Assembly (NCBI RefSeq): GCF_022865125.1
Contig: NZ_CP094828.1
Span: 310,001-374,000, forward strand
From: Acuticoccus sp. I52.16.1
GTDB lineage: Bacteria; Pseudomonadota; Alphaproteobacteria; Rhizobiales; Amorphaceae
Direction of reading: 5' to 3'
Length of the DNA: 64,000 nucleotides
The position numbers were made by a program, and so were the translations under genes. The notes under the pieces were generated by a model that ran no database searches, was not told the origin of the DNA, and worked only from the letters and a program-made list of their open reading frames with translations. This document shows, in pieces, positions 27,891 through 35,756 of the stretch. Position 1 is the stretch's first letter, and each line of letters opens with the position of its first letter.

Positions 27891-28919
27891 ATGAAACGCA
27901 CACTCTGTGCGATCGCGGCCCTGTGCCTGGCGCCCGGCCTCGCTCTCGCCCAATCCGCCGACGGCGACGTCCCGGCCCTGCCGCGCACCGCCGACATGGC
28001 GAGCCCGGTCCCCATCCCGCCCGCCGAGAAGAGCCTGCCGACCATCACCGCCAAGGAATGGTTCAAGGTCTCCGACGAGGGAATGCAGCTCGAGGGGCCG
28101 GTGTTCACCCCCAACGGCGACCTGATCTTCTGCGAAGTGTTCGAGGGCCGCATCTTCCGTCTGACGCCGGAAGGCGAACTCTCCGAGGTGCTGGGCAAGA
28201 ACGAGCTGCGCCCGGCCGGCATCGAGTCCGACAAGGAGGGCAACCTCTACGTCGCCGAGCTCGGCAACTTCGACGACGAGGGCTCGGTGGTGAAGGTCGC
28301 CGCGGACGGCTCGTCCGTGGAGGAGATCGTCCCGCGCAGCGCCGGCTACCTCGCCGACGATCTCGTCTTCGACCGTGACGGCGGGTTCTACTTCACCGAC
28401 TTCAAGGGCGGCTCGACGCGGCCGGACGGCGGCGTCTACTACGTCGGCCCCGAGCGGGGCGAGCCGGTGCAGGTGGTGCCGAACGTCGCCATCGGCAACG
28501 GCATCGGCCTCAGCCCGGACGGCAAGACGCTGTGGTTCACCGAGCTGGCCGCCGGCCGGCTCCACAAGGTGAGCCTCGCCGACGCCACCACCGTCGCCCC
28601 GTTCGGCGCCGTGGTCGCCTACCAGTTCACCGGTCCGGCGCCCGATTCGCTGCGCACCGACGCGGAAGGCAACGTCTACGTGGCGATGTACACGCAAGGT
28701 CGCATCATGGTGTTCAACAAGAACGGCTTCCCCGTCGGCCAGATCCTGGTGCCGGGGCGCGACGAGGGGCACAACCTGCGCACCACGTCGATGGTGATCA
28801 AGCCGGGCACGGACGACATGTACATCTTCACCAACGACTGGGACGGCGGCGAGGGCTCGACGATCTTCCACGCCAAGGCGCTCGCCCCGGCCTCCACCCC
28901 CTACGCCTGGCAGGACTGA
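27891..28919 (+). CDS. secreted SMP-30/gluconolactonase-type lactonase
   Basis: A 342-residue exported protein. A Sec signal peptide covers residues 1-20 or so (MKRTLCAIAALCLAPGLALA), followed by a six-bladed beta-propeller of the SMP-30/Drp35 family: EGPVFTPNGDLIFCEVFEGRIFRL, GIESDKEGNLYVAEL, DDLVFDRDGGFYFTDF, NGIGLSPDGKTLWFTE, LRTDAEGNVYVAMY. Metal-ligand positions (Glu in EGP, Asn in GNGIG, Asp in DSLRTD) appear present. These enzymes open small lactones. Downstream of a mevalonate TRAP system, mevalonolactone is the natural guess (inference). GGAGG precedes the ATG at 27891. It ends 27 bases before a strong terminator. Confidence 0.85.
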   Translation: MKRTLCAIAALCLAPGLALAQSADGDVPALPRTADMASPVPIPPAEKSLPTITAKEWFKVSDEGMQLEGPVFTPNGDLIFCEVFEGRIFRLTPEGELSEVLGKNELRPAGIESDKEGNLYVAELGNFDDEGSVVKVAADGSSVEEIVPRSAGYLADDLVFDRDGGFYFTDFKGGSTRPDGGVYYVGPERGEPVQVVPNVAIGNGIGLSPDGKTLWFTELAAGRLHKVSLADATTVAPFGAVVAYQFTGPAPDSLRTDAEGNVYVAMYTQGRIMVFNKNGFPVGQILVPGRDEGHNLRTTSMVIKPGTDDMYIFTNDWDGGEGSTIFHAKALAPASTPYAWQD

Positions 28920-28945
28920 CCCGCCACGCGCCAACGACCGAGCGG

Positions 28946-28979
28946 ACGGGCCCTCCTTCGCGGGGGCCCGTTTTCGTTT
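28946..28979 (+). terminator. Rho-independent terminator after the lactonase gene
   Basis: ACGGGCCC (28946-28953) pairs perfectly with GGGCCCGT (28964-28971) around a 10-base loop and runs into TTTTCGTTT. This is the clearest intrinsic terminator in the window and closes the mvaA-TRAP-lactonase unit. Confidence 0.85.
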
Positions 28980-29054
28980 CCCGCGCGCGGAGATCGCTTG
29001 CGCCGCGCCGCGGGGTGGTATGGGGTTTCGCAAAAGGACGGGGAGAGGAACGGC

Positions 29055-30005
29055 ATGACCGAGCGGGCGATTTCCAAGGTGGCGGTGATCGGCACCGGCG
29101 TGATCGGGGCGAGCTGGGTGAGCAACTTCCTCGCCCAGGGCCTCAGCGTCGGCGCCACGGACCCGGCCGACGGTGCCGAGGCGCGCCTGCGGGCGGCGGT
29201 CGACGCGCACTGGCCGGCGCTCACCGAAATCGGCCTCGCGCCGGGGGCGGACCGCGGCCGCCTCACCTTCCACCCCACGCCCGAAGCCGCCGCCGAGGGG
29301 GTCGACCTCGTCCAGGAGAACGGGCCGGAGCGGGTGGCGACCAAGCGCACCCTGTTCGCCGCGCTCGACGAGGCGGCGCCGGCCGACGCGATCGTCGCCA
29401 CCAGCACCTCGACCATCATGGTCAGCGAGTTTCAGGACGCCTGCACGCGCCATCCCGAGCGGGTCGTCCTGGCGCACCCGTTCAACCCGCCGCACCTGAT
29501 CCCGCTGGTGGAGGTCGGCGGCGGCAGCGCGACCGCGCCAGAGGTCGTGGCGCGGGCGATCGAGTTCTACCGCGCCATCGGCAAGCACCCGATCCACCTC
29601 AAACGAGAGGCACGCGGGCACGTCTCCAACCGCCTGCAGATCGCCTTGTGGAAGGAAGCCTTCCACATCGTCCAGTCCGGCATCGCCAGCGTGGAGGACG
29701 TCGACGCGGCGATCGCGCACGGGCCGGGGCTGCGCTGGGCGCTGCTGGGGCCGTTCCTCAACATCCACCTGTCGGGCGGGCCCGGCGGCATCCGTGGGCT
29801 GCTGGAAGGGCCGCTCGGCGCCGCGACGACGGGGATGTTCGGCGAGCTCGGCCAGCCGACGATGGACCAGGCGCTGATCGACCAGCTCTCGGAGGGTGTC
29901 GCCGAGGAGCTTGCCGCGCACGACGTCGAGGCCATGATCGAAACGCGCAACCGCCTCCTCGTCGAGCTGGTGCGCGACAAGGCCGCCGCGAGGGTTCTGC
30001 CATGA
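29055..30005 (+). CDS. 3-hydroxyacyl-CoA dehydrogenase family protein (carnitine-dehydrogenase-like)
   Basis: A 316-residue NAD-dependent dehydrogenase. The Rossmann motif VAVIGTGVIGASW is at residues 8-20, VQENGPER near 92, catalytic His in LAHPFNPPHLIPLVEV near 140, and substrate-side Asn in VSNRLQIALWKEAFHIV near 195. The overall pattern is that of L-carnitine dehydrogenase and related beta-hydroxyacyl dehydrogenases. The start has GAGAGGA upstream. Its stop overlaps the next ATG (ATGA). Next to a crotonase and an amidohydrolase it more likely oxidises a beta-hydroxyacyl-CoA, for example a hydroxyphenyl-hydroxypropionyl-CoA, than carnitine; this is inferred. Confidence 0.85.
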   Translation: MTERAISKVAVIGTGVIGASWVSNFLAQGLSVGATDPADGAEARLRAAVDAHWPALTEIGLAPGADRGRLTFHPTPEAAAEGVDLVQENGPERVATKRTLFAALDEAAPADAIVATSTSTIMVSEFQDACTRHPERVVLAHPFNPPHLIPLVEVGGGSATAPEVVARAIEFYRAIGKHPIHLKREARGHVSNRLQIALWKEAFHIVQSGIASVEDVDAAIAHGPGLRWALLGPFLNIHLSGGPGGIRGLLEGPLGAATTGMFGELGQPTMDQALIDQLSEGVAEELAAHDVEAMIETRNRLLVELVRDKAAARVLP

Positions 30006-30784
30006 CCGCGCTGCCCGACTCGCTCTCCGTCACCATCGAGGGGGAGATCGCGGTCGTCGCCCTGACGCGCCCGGCCAAGCGCAACGCTCTCGACATGGCG
30101 ACGGTGAACGGCCTCGCCGCCTTCTTCTCCGGCCCGCCACAGGGGGTGAAAGCCGCCGTCCTCGTCGGCGAGGGGCCGCATTTCTGTGCCGGGCTCGACC
30201 TGTCGGAGATGGTCGCGGTGACGACGCCGATGGCCTCGGTCACCCACTCGCGCGCCTGGCACCGGGCCTTCCAGGAGATCGAGTTCGGCGTCATCCCGGT
30301 GGTCTCGGTGATGCACGGCGCGGTGATCGGCGGCGGGTTGGAGCTGGCGGCGGCGACGCACGTGCGCGTGGCCGAGCGCACGGCCTACTACGGCCTGCCC
30401 GAAGGGCAGCGCGGGCTCTTCCTGGGCGGCGGCGGCTCGGTGCGGATCAGCCGGATGATCGGCGCGCACCGGGTGATGGAGATGATGCTCACCGGGCGCA
30501 CGCTCGCCGCCGAGGAGGCGCTGGGTCTCGGCCTCACGCACTATCTCGTCGAGCCCGGCGAGGGGCGGGCCAAGGGCATCGCGCTGGCGCGCAAGATCGC
30601 CGGCAACGCTTCGGGCAGCAACTACGCGATCATCAACGCCCTCCCCCGCATCGCCGCCAGCGCCCCGGAGGCGGGGCTGATGACCGAATCGCTGACGGCC
30701 GCCTTCGCGGAAGGCGCACCGGAGACCCGGCAGCGGCTGAAGGACTTCCTCGAAAAGCGCGCCGACAAGGTGACGCGGGACTGA
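30002..30784 (+). CDS. enoyl-CoA hydratase (crotonase family)
   Basis: A 260-residue crotonase. The oxyanion-hole element HFCAGLDLSEM is near residue 60, and both hydratase glutamates are present: one in VIGGGLELAAATHVRVAE near 115 and one in YGLPEGQRGLF near 135. It should therefore hydrate a 2-enoyl-CoA. It is translationally coupled to the dehydrogenase upstream and 11 bases from the amidohydrolase. With the feruloyl-CoA-synthase-like gene nearby, a hydroxycinnamoyl-CoA is the probable substrate (inference). It lacks the sequence hallmarks I associate with the hydratase/lyase that gives vanillin directly. Confidence 0.86.
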   Translation: MTALPDSLSVTIEGEIAVVALTRPAKRNALDMATVNGLAAFFSGPPQGVKAAVLVGEGPHFCAGLDLSEMVAVTTPMASVTHSRAWHRAFQEIEFGVIPVVSVMHGAVIGGGLELAAATHVRVAERTAYYGLPEGQRGLFLGGGGSVRISRMIGAHRVMEMMLTGRTLAAEEALGLGLTHYLVEPGEGRAKGIALARKIAGNASGSNYAIINALPRIAASAPEAGLMTESLTAAFAEGAPETRQRLKDFLEKRADKVTRD

Positions 30785-30795
30785 AGGCGGAGCCC

Positions 30796-31680
30796 ATGAA
30801 CATCGACGATCTCGTCGCCATCGACGTGCACACCCACGCCGAGCGCTCCTGCCGCCAGCCGGCGGACACCTTCTGGCAGCCCTACGAGGACGCGGCGACG
30901 CAATATTTCAAGGTCGGCGAGCGGCCGACCATCGCCGACACGATCGCGCATTACCGCGCGCGGAAGATCGGGCTGGTGATGTTCTGCGTCGACAGCGAAT
31001 CGACCATCGGCAACCGCCGCATCTCCAACCTCGAGGTGGCCGAGGCCGCGGCGGCGAACGCGGACATGATGATGGCCTTCGCCTCCATCGACCCGCACAA
31101 GGGGATGATGGGCGTGCGCGAGGCGCGCGAGCTGATCGAGGCCGGGCTCATCCGGGGCTTCAAGTTCCACCCCACCCTTCAGGGCTTCTTTCCCAACGAC
31201 CCGCTCGCCTACAAGCTCTACGAGGTGATCGCCGAGCACAAGCTGCCGGCGCTCTTCCACTCCGGCCACTCGGGGATCGGCACCGGCATGCCGGGCGGCG
31301 GGGGGCTGCGGCTGAAGTACTCCAACCCCATGCACCTCGACGACGTCGCGGCCGACTTTCCCGACATGACGGTCATCATCGCCCACCCGTCGTGGCCGTG
31401 GCAGGACGAGGCGCTGTCGGTGTGCCTGCACAAGCCGAATGTCTACATCGACCTGTCGGGCTGGCGGCCGAAATACTTTCCGCCGCAGCTCGTCCAATTC
31501 GCCAACACGCAGCTCAAGCGCAAGATGCTGTTCGGGACGGACTACCCGCTCATCACCCCGGATGCGTGGATCGCGGACTTCAAGGACGCGGGCTTCCGCG
31601 AGGAGGTACACCCGCTGATCCTGAAGGATAATGCCGTCCGCGCCCTCGGGATCCGCCAAAACTCGCCCCCACCCCAATAA
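30796..31680 (+). CDS. amidohydrolase-2 family protein (ACMSD-like), possible beta-ketoacyl-CoA hydrolase
   Basis: A 294-residue TIM-barrel metal-dependent hydrolase/decarboxylase. Metal-binding IDVHTHAE is at residues 8-15, FKFHPTLQGFFPND near 120, the barrel His in ALFHSGHSGIG near 153, VIIAHPSWPW near 193, and the catalytic Asp in LFGTDYPLITPD near 248. Proteins of this family in hydroxycinnamate clusters are annotated 4-hydroxyphenyl-beta-ketoacyl-CoA hydrolase, which releases the benzoate from the side chain. Position after the dehydrogenase and crotonase supports that assignment here, though a decarboxylase is an alternative. Confidence 0.82.
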   Translation: MNIDDLVAIDVHTHAERSCRQPADTFWQPYEDAATQYFKVGERPTIADTIAHYRARKIGLVMFCVDSESTIGNRRISNLEVAEAAAANADMMMAFASIDPHKGMMGVREARELIEAGLIRGFKFHPTLQGFFPNDPLAYKLYEVIAEHKLPALFHSGHSGIGTGMPGGGGLRLKYSNPMHLDDVAADFPDMTVIIAHPSWPWQDEALSVCLHKPNVYIDLSGWRPKYFPPQLVQFANTQLKRKMLFGTDYPLITPDAWIADFKDAGFREEVHPLILKDNAVRALGIRQNSPPPQ

Positions 31681-31687
31681 TGCTGAC

Positions 31688-31724
31688 GTTCATCCCACCG
31701 AAATCTTGGATGAATCCGATGAAC
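31688..31724. promoter_or_regulatory. two overlapping inverted repeats, mutually exclusive hairpins
   Basis: TTCATCC (31689-31695) can pair with GGATGAA (31708-31714), or GTTCATC (31688-31694) with GATGAAC (31718-31724). They lie just after the amidohydrolase stop in a 170-base stretch of clearly lower GC. No T-run follows, so this is not a standard terminator. It may be an operator or leader for the small gene at 31854. Confidence 0.3.
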
Positions 31725-31853
31725 TCCGGCGCGCCCAAGCAACCAGCAACATAAATCCTCTCGCCGAACCGACAATCGAACACATAAGATCACAAACAAT
31801 CCGACGTTTCGGTGCTATCTCATGGAGGATGGCGTACAACTGGCGAGGCAATT

Positions 31854-32036
31854 GTGAGTGACGTGCATCGAATGCAGCTTCTCATGGCGCTGCTCATCTC
31901 GGCGCGCAAGGCGGCCGACGAGCTGGGATATGTCGAAATGGCAGGCGATCTGGGCGATTTCGCCGAAGGCCTCGTCGACGACGAGCCGGCCGCGGCCCTC
32001 GGCGAGGTCAGCGCGACGATGACCTGGGTGAACTGA
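31854..32036 (+). CDS. small hypothetical protein, 60 residues
   Basis: The frame starts at GTG 31854, 6 bases after GAGG, and encodes a soluble acidic helical protein (MQLLMALLISARKAADELGYVEMAGDLGDFAEGLVDDEP). Third positions are strongly G/C, as in neighbouring genes, which supports real coding. I do not recognise the family. It is preceded by an unusually AT-rich 170-base region and followed by the convergent DUF3237 gene after 23 bases. Confidence 0.55.
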   Translation: MSDVHRMQLLMALLISARKAADELGYVEMAGDLGDFAEGLVDDEPAAALGEVSATMTWVN

Positions 32037-32059
32037 CGGCCCGCGCGGCGGCGACCGCC

Positions 32060-32518
32060 CTACAGAACCTCGAAGACGTGCATTCGCACGGCCGCGGCTT
32101 CACGCGCCCCGGTGCCGATGCAGATCGTGCGGTTGAGCCAGGCATAACGCGGTGCGCCGGTCTCGAACCGCGGATGGGTGCGCATGTAGTATTGCGCGGC
32201 GTCGACGTTTTCGCCCGCAGCGAGACGTGCCAGCACCTCCGGCGACCCGTGCCGGTAGCCGAAGTTGCGGATCTCGATCAGCGCGCCGTCGTCGGTCTCG
32301 ACGAGGTAGCGCGTGTCGAGTTCGGCGAGGCCGTCGTCGAACACCGTCTGCCAGTCGGCGCCATGGTTCGCGATTCGGCCGGTGATGCGCCCCGTCACCG
32401 TACCGCCGAGGATGGGGATGATGCGTCGCCGGCCCGCCCGCCCGCTCCCCAGCTCCATCGGCGGTCCCAGCTCGACCCGCAGGTCGACGAGATGGGCGAG
32501 GCGGGGCGGATCGATCAT
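32060..32518 (-). CDS. DUF3237 family protein
   Basis: A 152-residue protein with DUF3237 features: L-V-D-LRVELGPPMELG at the N-terminus, RRIIPILGGTVTGRITGRI, GADWQ, LDTRYLVETDDGALIEIRNFGYR, and a C-terminal YAWLNRTICIGTGARE with VRMHVFEVL. DUF3237 members often sit in aromatic and hydroxycinnamate catabolic clusters, but no activity is established to my knowledge. It is 5 bases downstream of the dctM-like gene on the same strand, thus last in the TRAP operon. Confidence 0.85.
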   Translation of the reverse strand: MIDPPRLAHLVDLRVELGPPMELGSGRAGRRRIIPILGGTVTGRITGRIANHGADWQTVFDDGLAELDTRYLVETDDGALIEIRNFGYRHGSPEVLARLAAGENVDAAQYYMRTHPRFETGAPRYAWLNRTICIGTGAREAAAVRMHVFEVL

Positions 32519-32523
32519 GACAT

Positions 32524-33816
32524 TCACATCGTCGACGGTAGGAAGAGGATGATCGCCGGGAAGGCGACGTAGAGGATCAGCCGCAGGATATCCGCCGCGA
32601 CGAAGGGCAGGATGCCCCGGAAGATCGTCGTCAGCGGCACGTCGCGTGCGATGGTGTTGATGACGAAGACGTTCATCCCCACCGGCGGCGTGATCATCCC
32701 CAGTTCCACCGTGACGACGATGATGACGCCGAACCAGATCGGGTCGAACCCCAGCCCCTGGATCACGGGAAAGACGATCGGCACCAGGAGGATGATCATC
32801 GCCATCGCGTCGAGGATGCAGCCGGCCAGCAGGAAGAAGCCGAGGATCAGCGCGAGCGTGCCGTAAGCGCCGACGTCGAGGTCGGTGAGGAACATCGTGA
32901 TCTTCTGCGGCGTGCGGGTGATCGCCAGGAAATAGCCGAACAGCACCGCGCCGATGAGGATGGTGTAGATCGCGACCGACGTGCGCAACGCCTCGACGAG
33001 GCTCGCCATGATGAGCCGCGGCCCCAGCCGGCGCCGCACGATGCCGATCAGCATCGTCAGCAGCGCCCCCGTGGCGGCCGCCTCCGTCGGCGTCACGACG
33101 CCGAAGTACATCGCGCCGATCACCATCACGAAGAGGAGCAGCACCGCCCAGATGCCCGAGAGCGACGCCACCGCCTCGCGCATCTGGAAGGGCGTCCCCT
33201 CGGGCAGCTTGTTGCGGTAGGCGAGCCGCACCGCGCCCATGTAGAAGAGGATCGCGATGAGGCCGGGGATGATGCCGGCCACGAAGAGGACGCCGACGTC
33301 CTGCTCGGTGATGTAGGCGTAGACCGCCAGCACCACCGAGGGCGGGATCAGGATCCCCAGCGTGCCCCCGGCCGCGACCACGCCGGACGAGACGTCCTCC
33401 GGGTAGCCGAAGCGGCGCATCTCCGGGAGCGCGATCTTCGTCATGGTCGCGGCGGTGGCGACGGACGAGCCGCAGATGGCGGCGAATCCCGCGCAGGCGG
33501 CGATGGTGGAGAGCGCCAGGCCGCCGCGGAAGCGTCCGAGCCACGCCTGACCCGCCCGGAACATCTCCCGGCTCATGCCCGAATTGGTGGCGAGCACGCC
33601 CATCAGGATGAAGAACGGGATGAGCGAGAGGTTGAAGTCGGCGATCACGCGGATGGGCGATGTCGTCAGGAGGTTGAGGGCCGGCTTCATGCCGCGCACC
33701 GCGCCGAAGCCGAAGACGCCGACGAGGCCCATCGCGATGCCGATCGGCACGCGCAGCGCCATCATGACGAAGAGCGCGACGAACCCGGCGCCGGCGACGA
33801 GGTCGGAGTTCGCCAT
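32524..33816 (-). CDS. TRAP transporter large membrane subunit (DctM), second system
   Basis: A 430-residue permease with about twelve helices and family motifs SSVATAATMTKIALPEMRRFGYP near residue 117, GGTLGILIPPSVVLAVYA near 150, TPTEAAATGALLT near 240, and VELGMITPPVGMNVFVIN near 375. It is translationally coupled to dctQ upstream (ATGA overlap at 33816). Its substrate is set by the binding protein at 34445, probably an aromatic or phenylpropanoid acid, given the neighbours. Confidence 0.92.
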   Translation of the reverse strand: MANSDLVAGAGFVALFVMMALRVPIGIAMGLVGVFGFGAVRGMKPALNLLTTSPIRVIADFNLSLIPFFILMGVLATNSGMSREMFRAGQAWLGRFRGGLALSTIAACAGFAAICGSSVATAATMTKIALPEMRRFGYPEDVSSGVVAAGGTLGILIPPSVVLAVYAYITEQDVGVLFVAGIIPGLIAILFYMGAVRLAYRNKLPEGTPFQMREAVASLSGIWAVLLLFVMVIGAMYFGVVTPTEAAATGALLTMLIGIVRRRLGPRLIMASLVEALRTSVAIYTILIGAVLFGYFLAITRTPQKITMFLTDLDVGAYGTLALILGFFLLAGCILDAMAMIILLVPIVFPVIQGLGFDPIWFGVIIVVTVELGMITPPVGMNVFVINTIARDVPLTTIFRGILPFVAADILRLILYVAFPAIILFLPSTM

Positions 33817-34373
33817 CAGCGCACCGCCTCATCGTCCGCCTGGATCCGCTCGGCATGGTCGAGCGTGTCGCCGCGCACGATGATGAGGCCGAGGCGCGCC
33901 CCCACGGTCACCACCGCCGCCGCGGTGCCGAGCCAGATGACGCCCATCAGCGGCCACACCACGATGCGCAGGTCGAACGTCGCCTCGCCGGACCGGAACG
34001 CGCTCTCGACGCGGCCGAACATCTTCCACGCCAGCAGCACGACGAAGAGGAGGACGAGCGCCCAGGCGAGCGCGTCGACCACGCGCTTCAGCGGCCGCGG
34101 CAGCGCGTCGGCGAAGAGTTCCACCTTGATGTGCGAGCCGCGATAGCCGAGCGCGGCGAAACCCCACATCACGGCGGCGCCGATGAGGAGGCGGGAAAGG
34201 TCGAAGCTGTCCGGCACGGGGAAGGCGAAGAGATAGCGCCCGACCGCCGAGACGACGATGAGGACGGTCACGAGCGCCAGGAGCAGGCCGGCGACGGCCT
34301 CGGTCCCGGCGCAGAAGCGTTCAAGCAAGCGTGCCACAAGGGGTTTCGGGCCGCGGCCCGCCTTTCGTTCCAT
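33816..34373 (-). CDS. TRAP transporter small membrane subunit (DctQ), second system
   Basis: A 185-residue protein with four hydrophobic segments (about residues 27-48, 60-80, 98-118 and 138-158) and the DctQ-type LGYRGSHIKVELFADALP motif after helix 2. The N-terminal 20 residues are basic. Its stop overlaps the dctM start, and 71 bases separate it from the binding-protein gene upstream. Confidence 0.88.
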   Translation of the reverse strand: MERKAGRGPKPLVARLLERFCAGTEAVAGLLLALVTVLIVVSAVGRYLFAFPVPDSFDLSRLLIGAAVMWGFAALGYRGSHIKVELFADALPRPLKRVVDALAWALVLLFVVLLAWKMFGRVESAFRSGEATFDLRIVVWPLMGVIWLGTAAAVVTVGARLGLIIVRGDTLDHAERIQADDEAVR

Positions 34374-34444
34374 GACGGAGCGCCGGGGAGCCGGCCGCCT
34401 GCGCGGCGAGGCCCCCCAGCGTCGTTCGTGTCGCGTCGTTCGGG

Positions 34445-35461
34445 TCAGTCGTCGCCCATCAGCGCCCCGGCCTCCTGCAGCGCGGCGACGTAGCCGTCGT
34501 AGGCGGCTTGCGCGTCGACCCCGCGGGCGTTGACGGCCTCCATCCACTCCTGCGTGAGCGGGGCGGCCGATTCGCGCCACTTGGCGAGGTCCTCGGCGGT
34601 GGGCTTATAGAGGGTGTGGCCCTCTTCGATCATGCGGTCGCGCCCGGCCGCCTCGGCGTCCACCCAGCCGGAAACCACCGTCTCGGTCCACTCCGGCGTG
34701 CAGTGGTCGTCGATGATCTGGCGCAGGTCGTCCGGCAGCCCCTCGACCATGTCCTTGTTCATCACGATCGCCTGGCTGGAAACGTAGAGCGGCGTGTCGA
34801 GGTGGTTGGACACCTCCTTGTCGATGCCGAAGATGAAGATCGAGCCCCACGGGAAGGTGATCATGTCGGCCGCGCCCTTGGCGATCGCCTCGCGCGCTTC
34901 GGGCGCCGGGACCTGCACCGAGGCGCCGCCCATCAGCGAGACCCAGCGCGCCATCGTGGCGTGCGCGGGGCGGACGTTCTTGCCCTCGATGTCGGCCGGG
35001 GTCCGCACCGGATCCTTGGAGTGGAAGGTGCCGGGGTCGTGGCTGTGCGTCATGCAGTAGTAGACGTCGCTCATCTCCTGCGGCGCATACTGGCGGTACC
35101 ACGCGTCGAACGCGCGCGAGCCGGCCTTGGCGTCGGACATCATGAGCGGCAGCTCGCCGATGGCGTGCAGCGGGAAGCGGCCGGGCTGGTAGCCGGGGTT
35201 GATCCAGGTGATGTCGGCGATGCCGTCGCGGGCCATGTCGTAATGGTCGCCTGCGGCGCCGAGCTGCTGGGCGGGGTAGATGTCGATCTTGATGCGCCCG
35301 TCGGAGGCGTCCTCGATCGACTGGATCCACGGCTCGAAGCCGGTGGGCTGCAGCGGGTGGGTCGGCGGCAGCCAGTGGGCGAACGAGAGCGTCACCTCCT
35401 GCGCGGCGACGCTCGCCGGGAGGCCGAGGCACAGGGCGGCCGCCAGCACGGTTCTCAACAT
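34445..35461 (-). CDS. TRAP transporter substrate-binding protein (DctP), second system
   Basis: A 338-residue periplasmic binding protein with a Sec signal peptide (LRTVLAAALCLGLPASVAAQ, residues 2-21). DctP motifs include LSFAHWLPPTHPLQPTGFEPW at the mature N-terminus, IDIYPAQQLGAAGDHYDM near 70, and the ligand-contact region KNVRPAHATMARWVSLMGG near 160. The ATG at 35461 has GGAGGAG upstream. It resembles binding proteins for aromatic or bulky carboxylates, but the ligand is inferred only from the divergent feruloyl-CoA-synthase-like gene. Confidence 0.88.
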   Translation of the reverse strand: MLRTVLAAALCLGLPASVAAQEVTLSFAHWLPPTHPLQPTGFEPWIQSIEDASDGRIKIDIYPAQQLGAAGDHYDMARDGIADITWINPGYQPGRFPLHAIGELPLMMSDAKAGSRAFDAWYRQYAPQEMSDVYYCMTHSHDPGTFHSKDPVRTPADIEGKNVRPAHATMARWVSLMGGASVQVPAPEAREAIAKGAADMITFPWGSIFIFGIDKEVSNHLDTPLYVSSQAIVMNKDMVEGLPDDLRQIIDDHCTPEWTETVVSGWVDAEAAGRDRMIEEGHTLYKPTAEDLAKWRESAAPLTQEWMEAVNARGVDAQAAYDGYVAALQEAGALMGDD

Positions 35462-35756
35462 GGTCGTCTCTCCTCCAACGGCCGGCGATCCATAGTCGCG
35501 GGCCTTGTCGATGCGGCGCCCGGCGGCGCCGATGTGGGCGTCAGGGTGGCGGGGATTTTCGCGCACTGCAACGCCGATCTACAAGGATTTTGGCGCCTCC
35601 GCACCGCGCGTCCGCGGTGCGGCGGCACAGGGGGTGAACGGCCATAGGCGCCATTGTATTCGCCCCATAACGAATTATCGTTCGCCCGGCGCCCCGGCCG
35701 CGAACGGGCGCGCCGCCACGATGCCGGGGCAACCGGCACGTCGCAGGGGGAGAGCC

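Noticed and set aside
29055-30005. Assignment as L-carnitine dehydrogenase for carnitine catabolism
   Set aside because: Sequence is compatible, but no carnitine thioesterase, betaine or choline genes are near; the adjacent crotonase and amidohydrolase fit an acyl-CoA route better.
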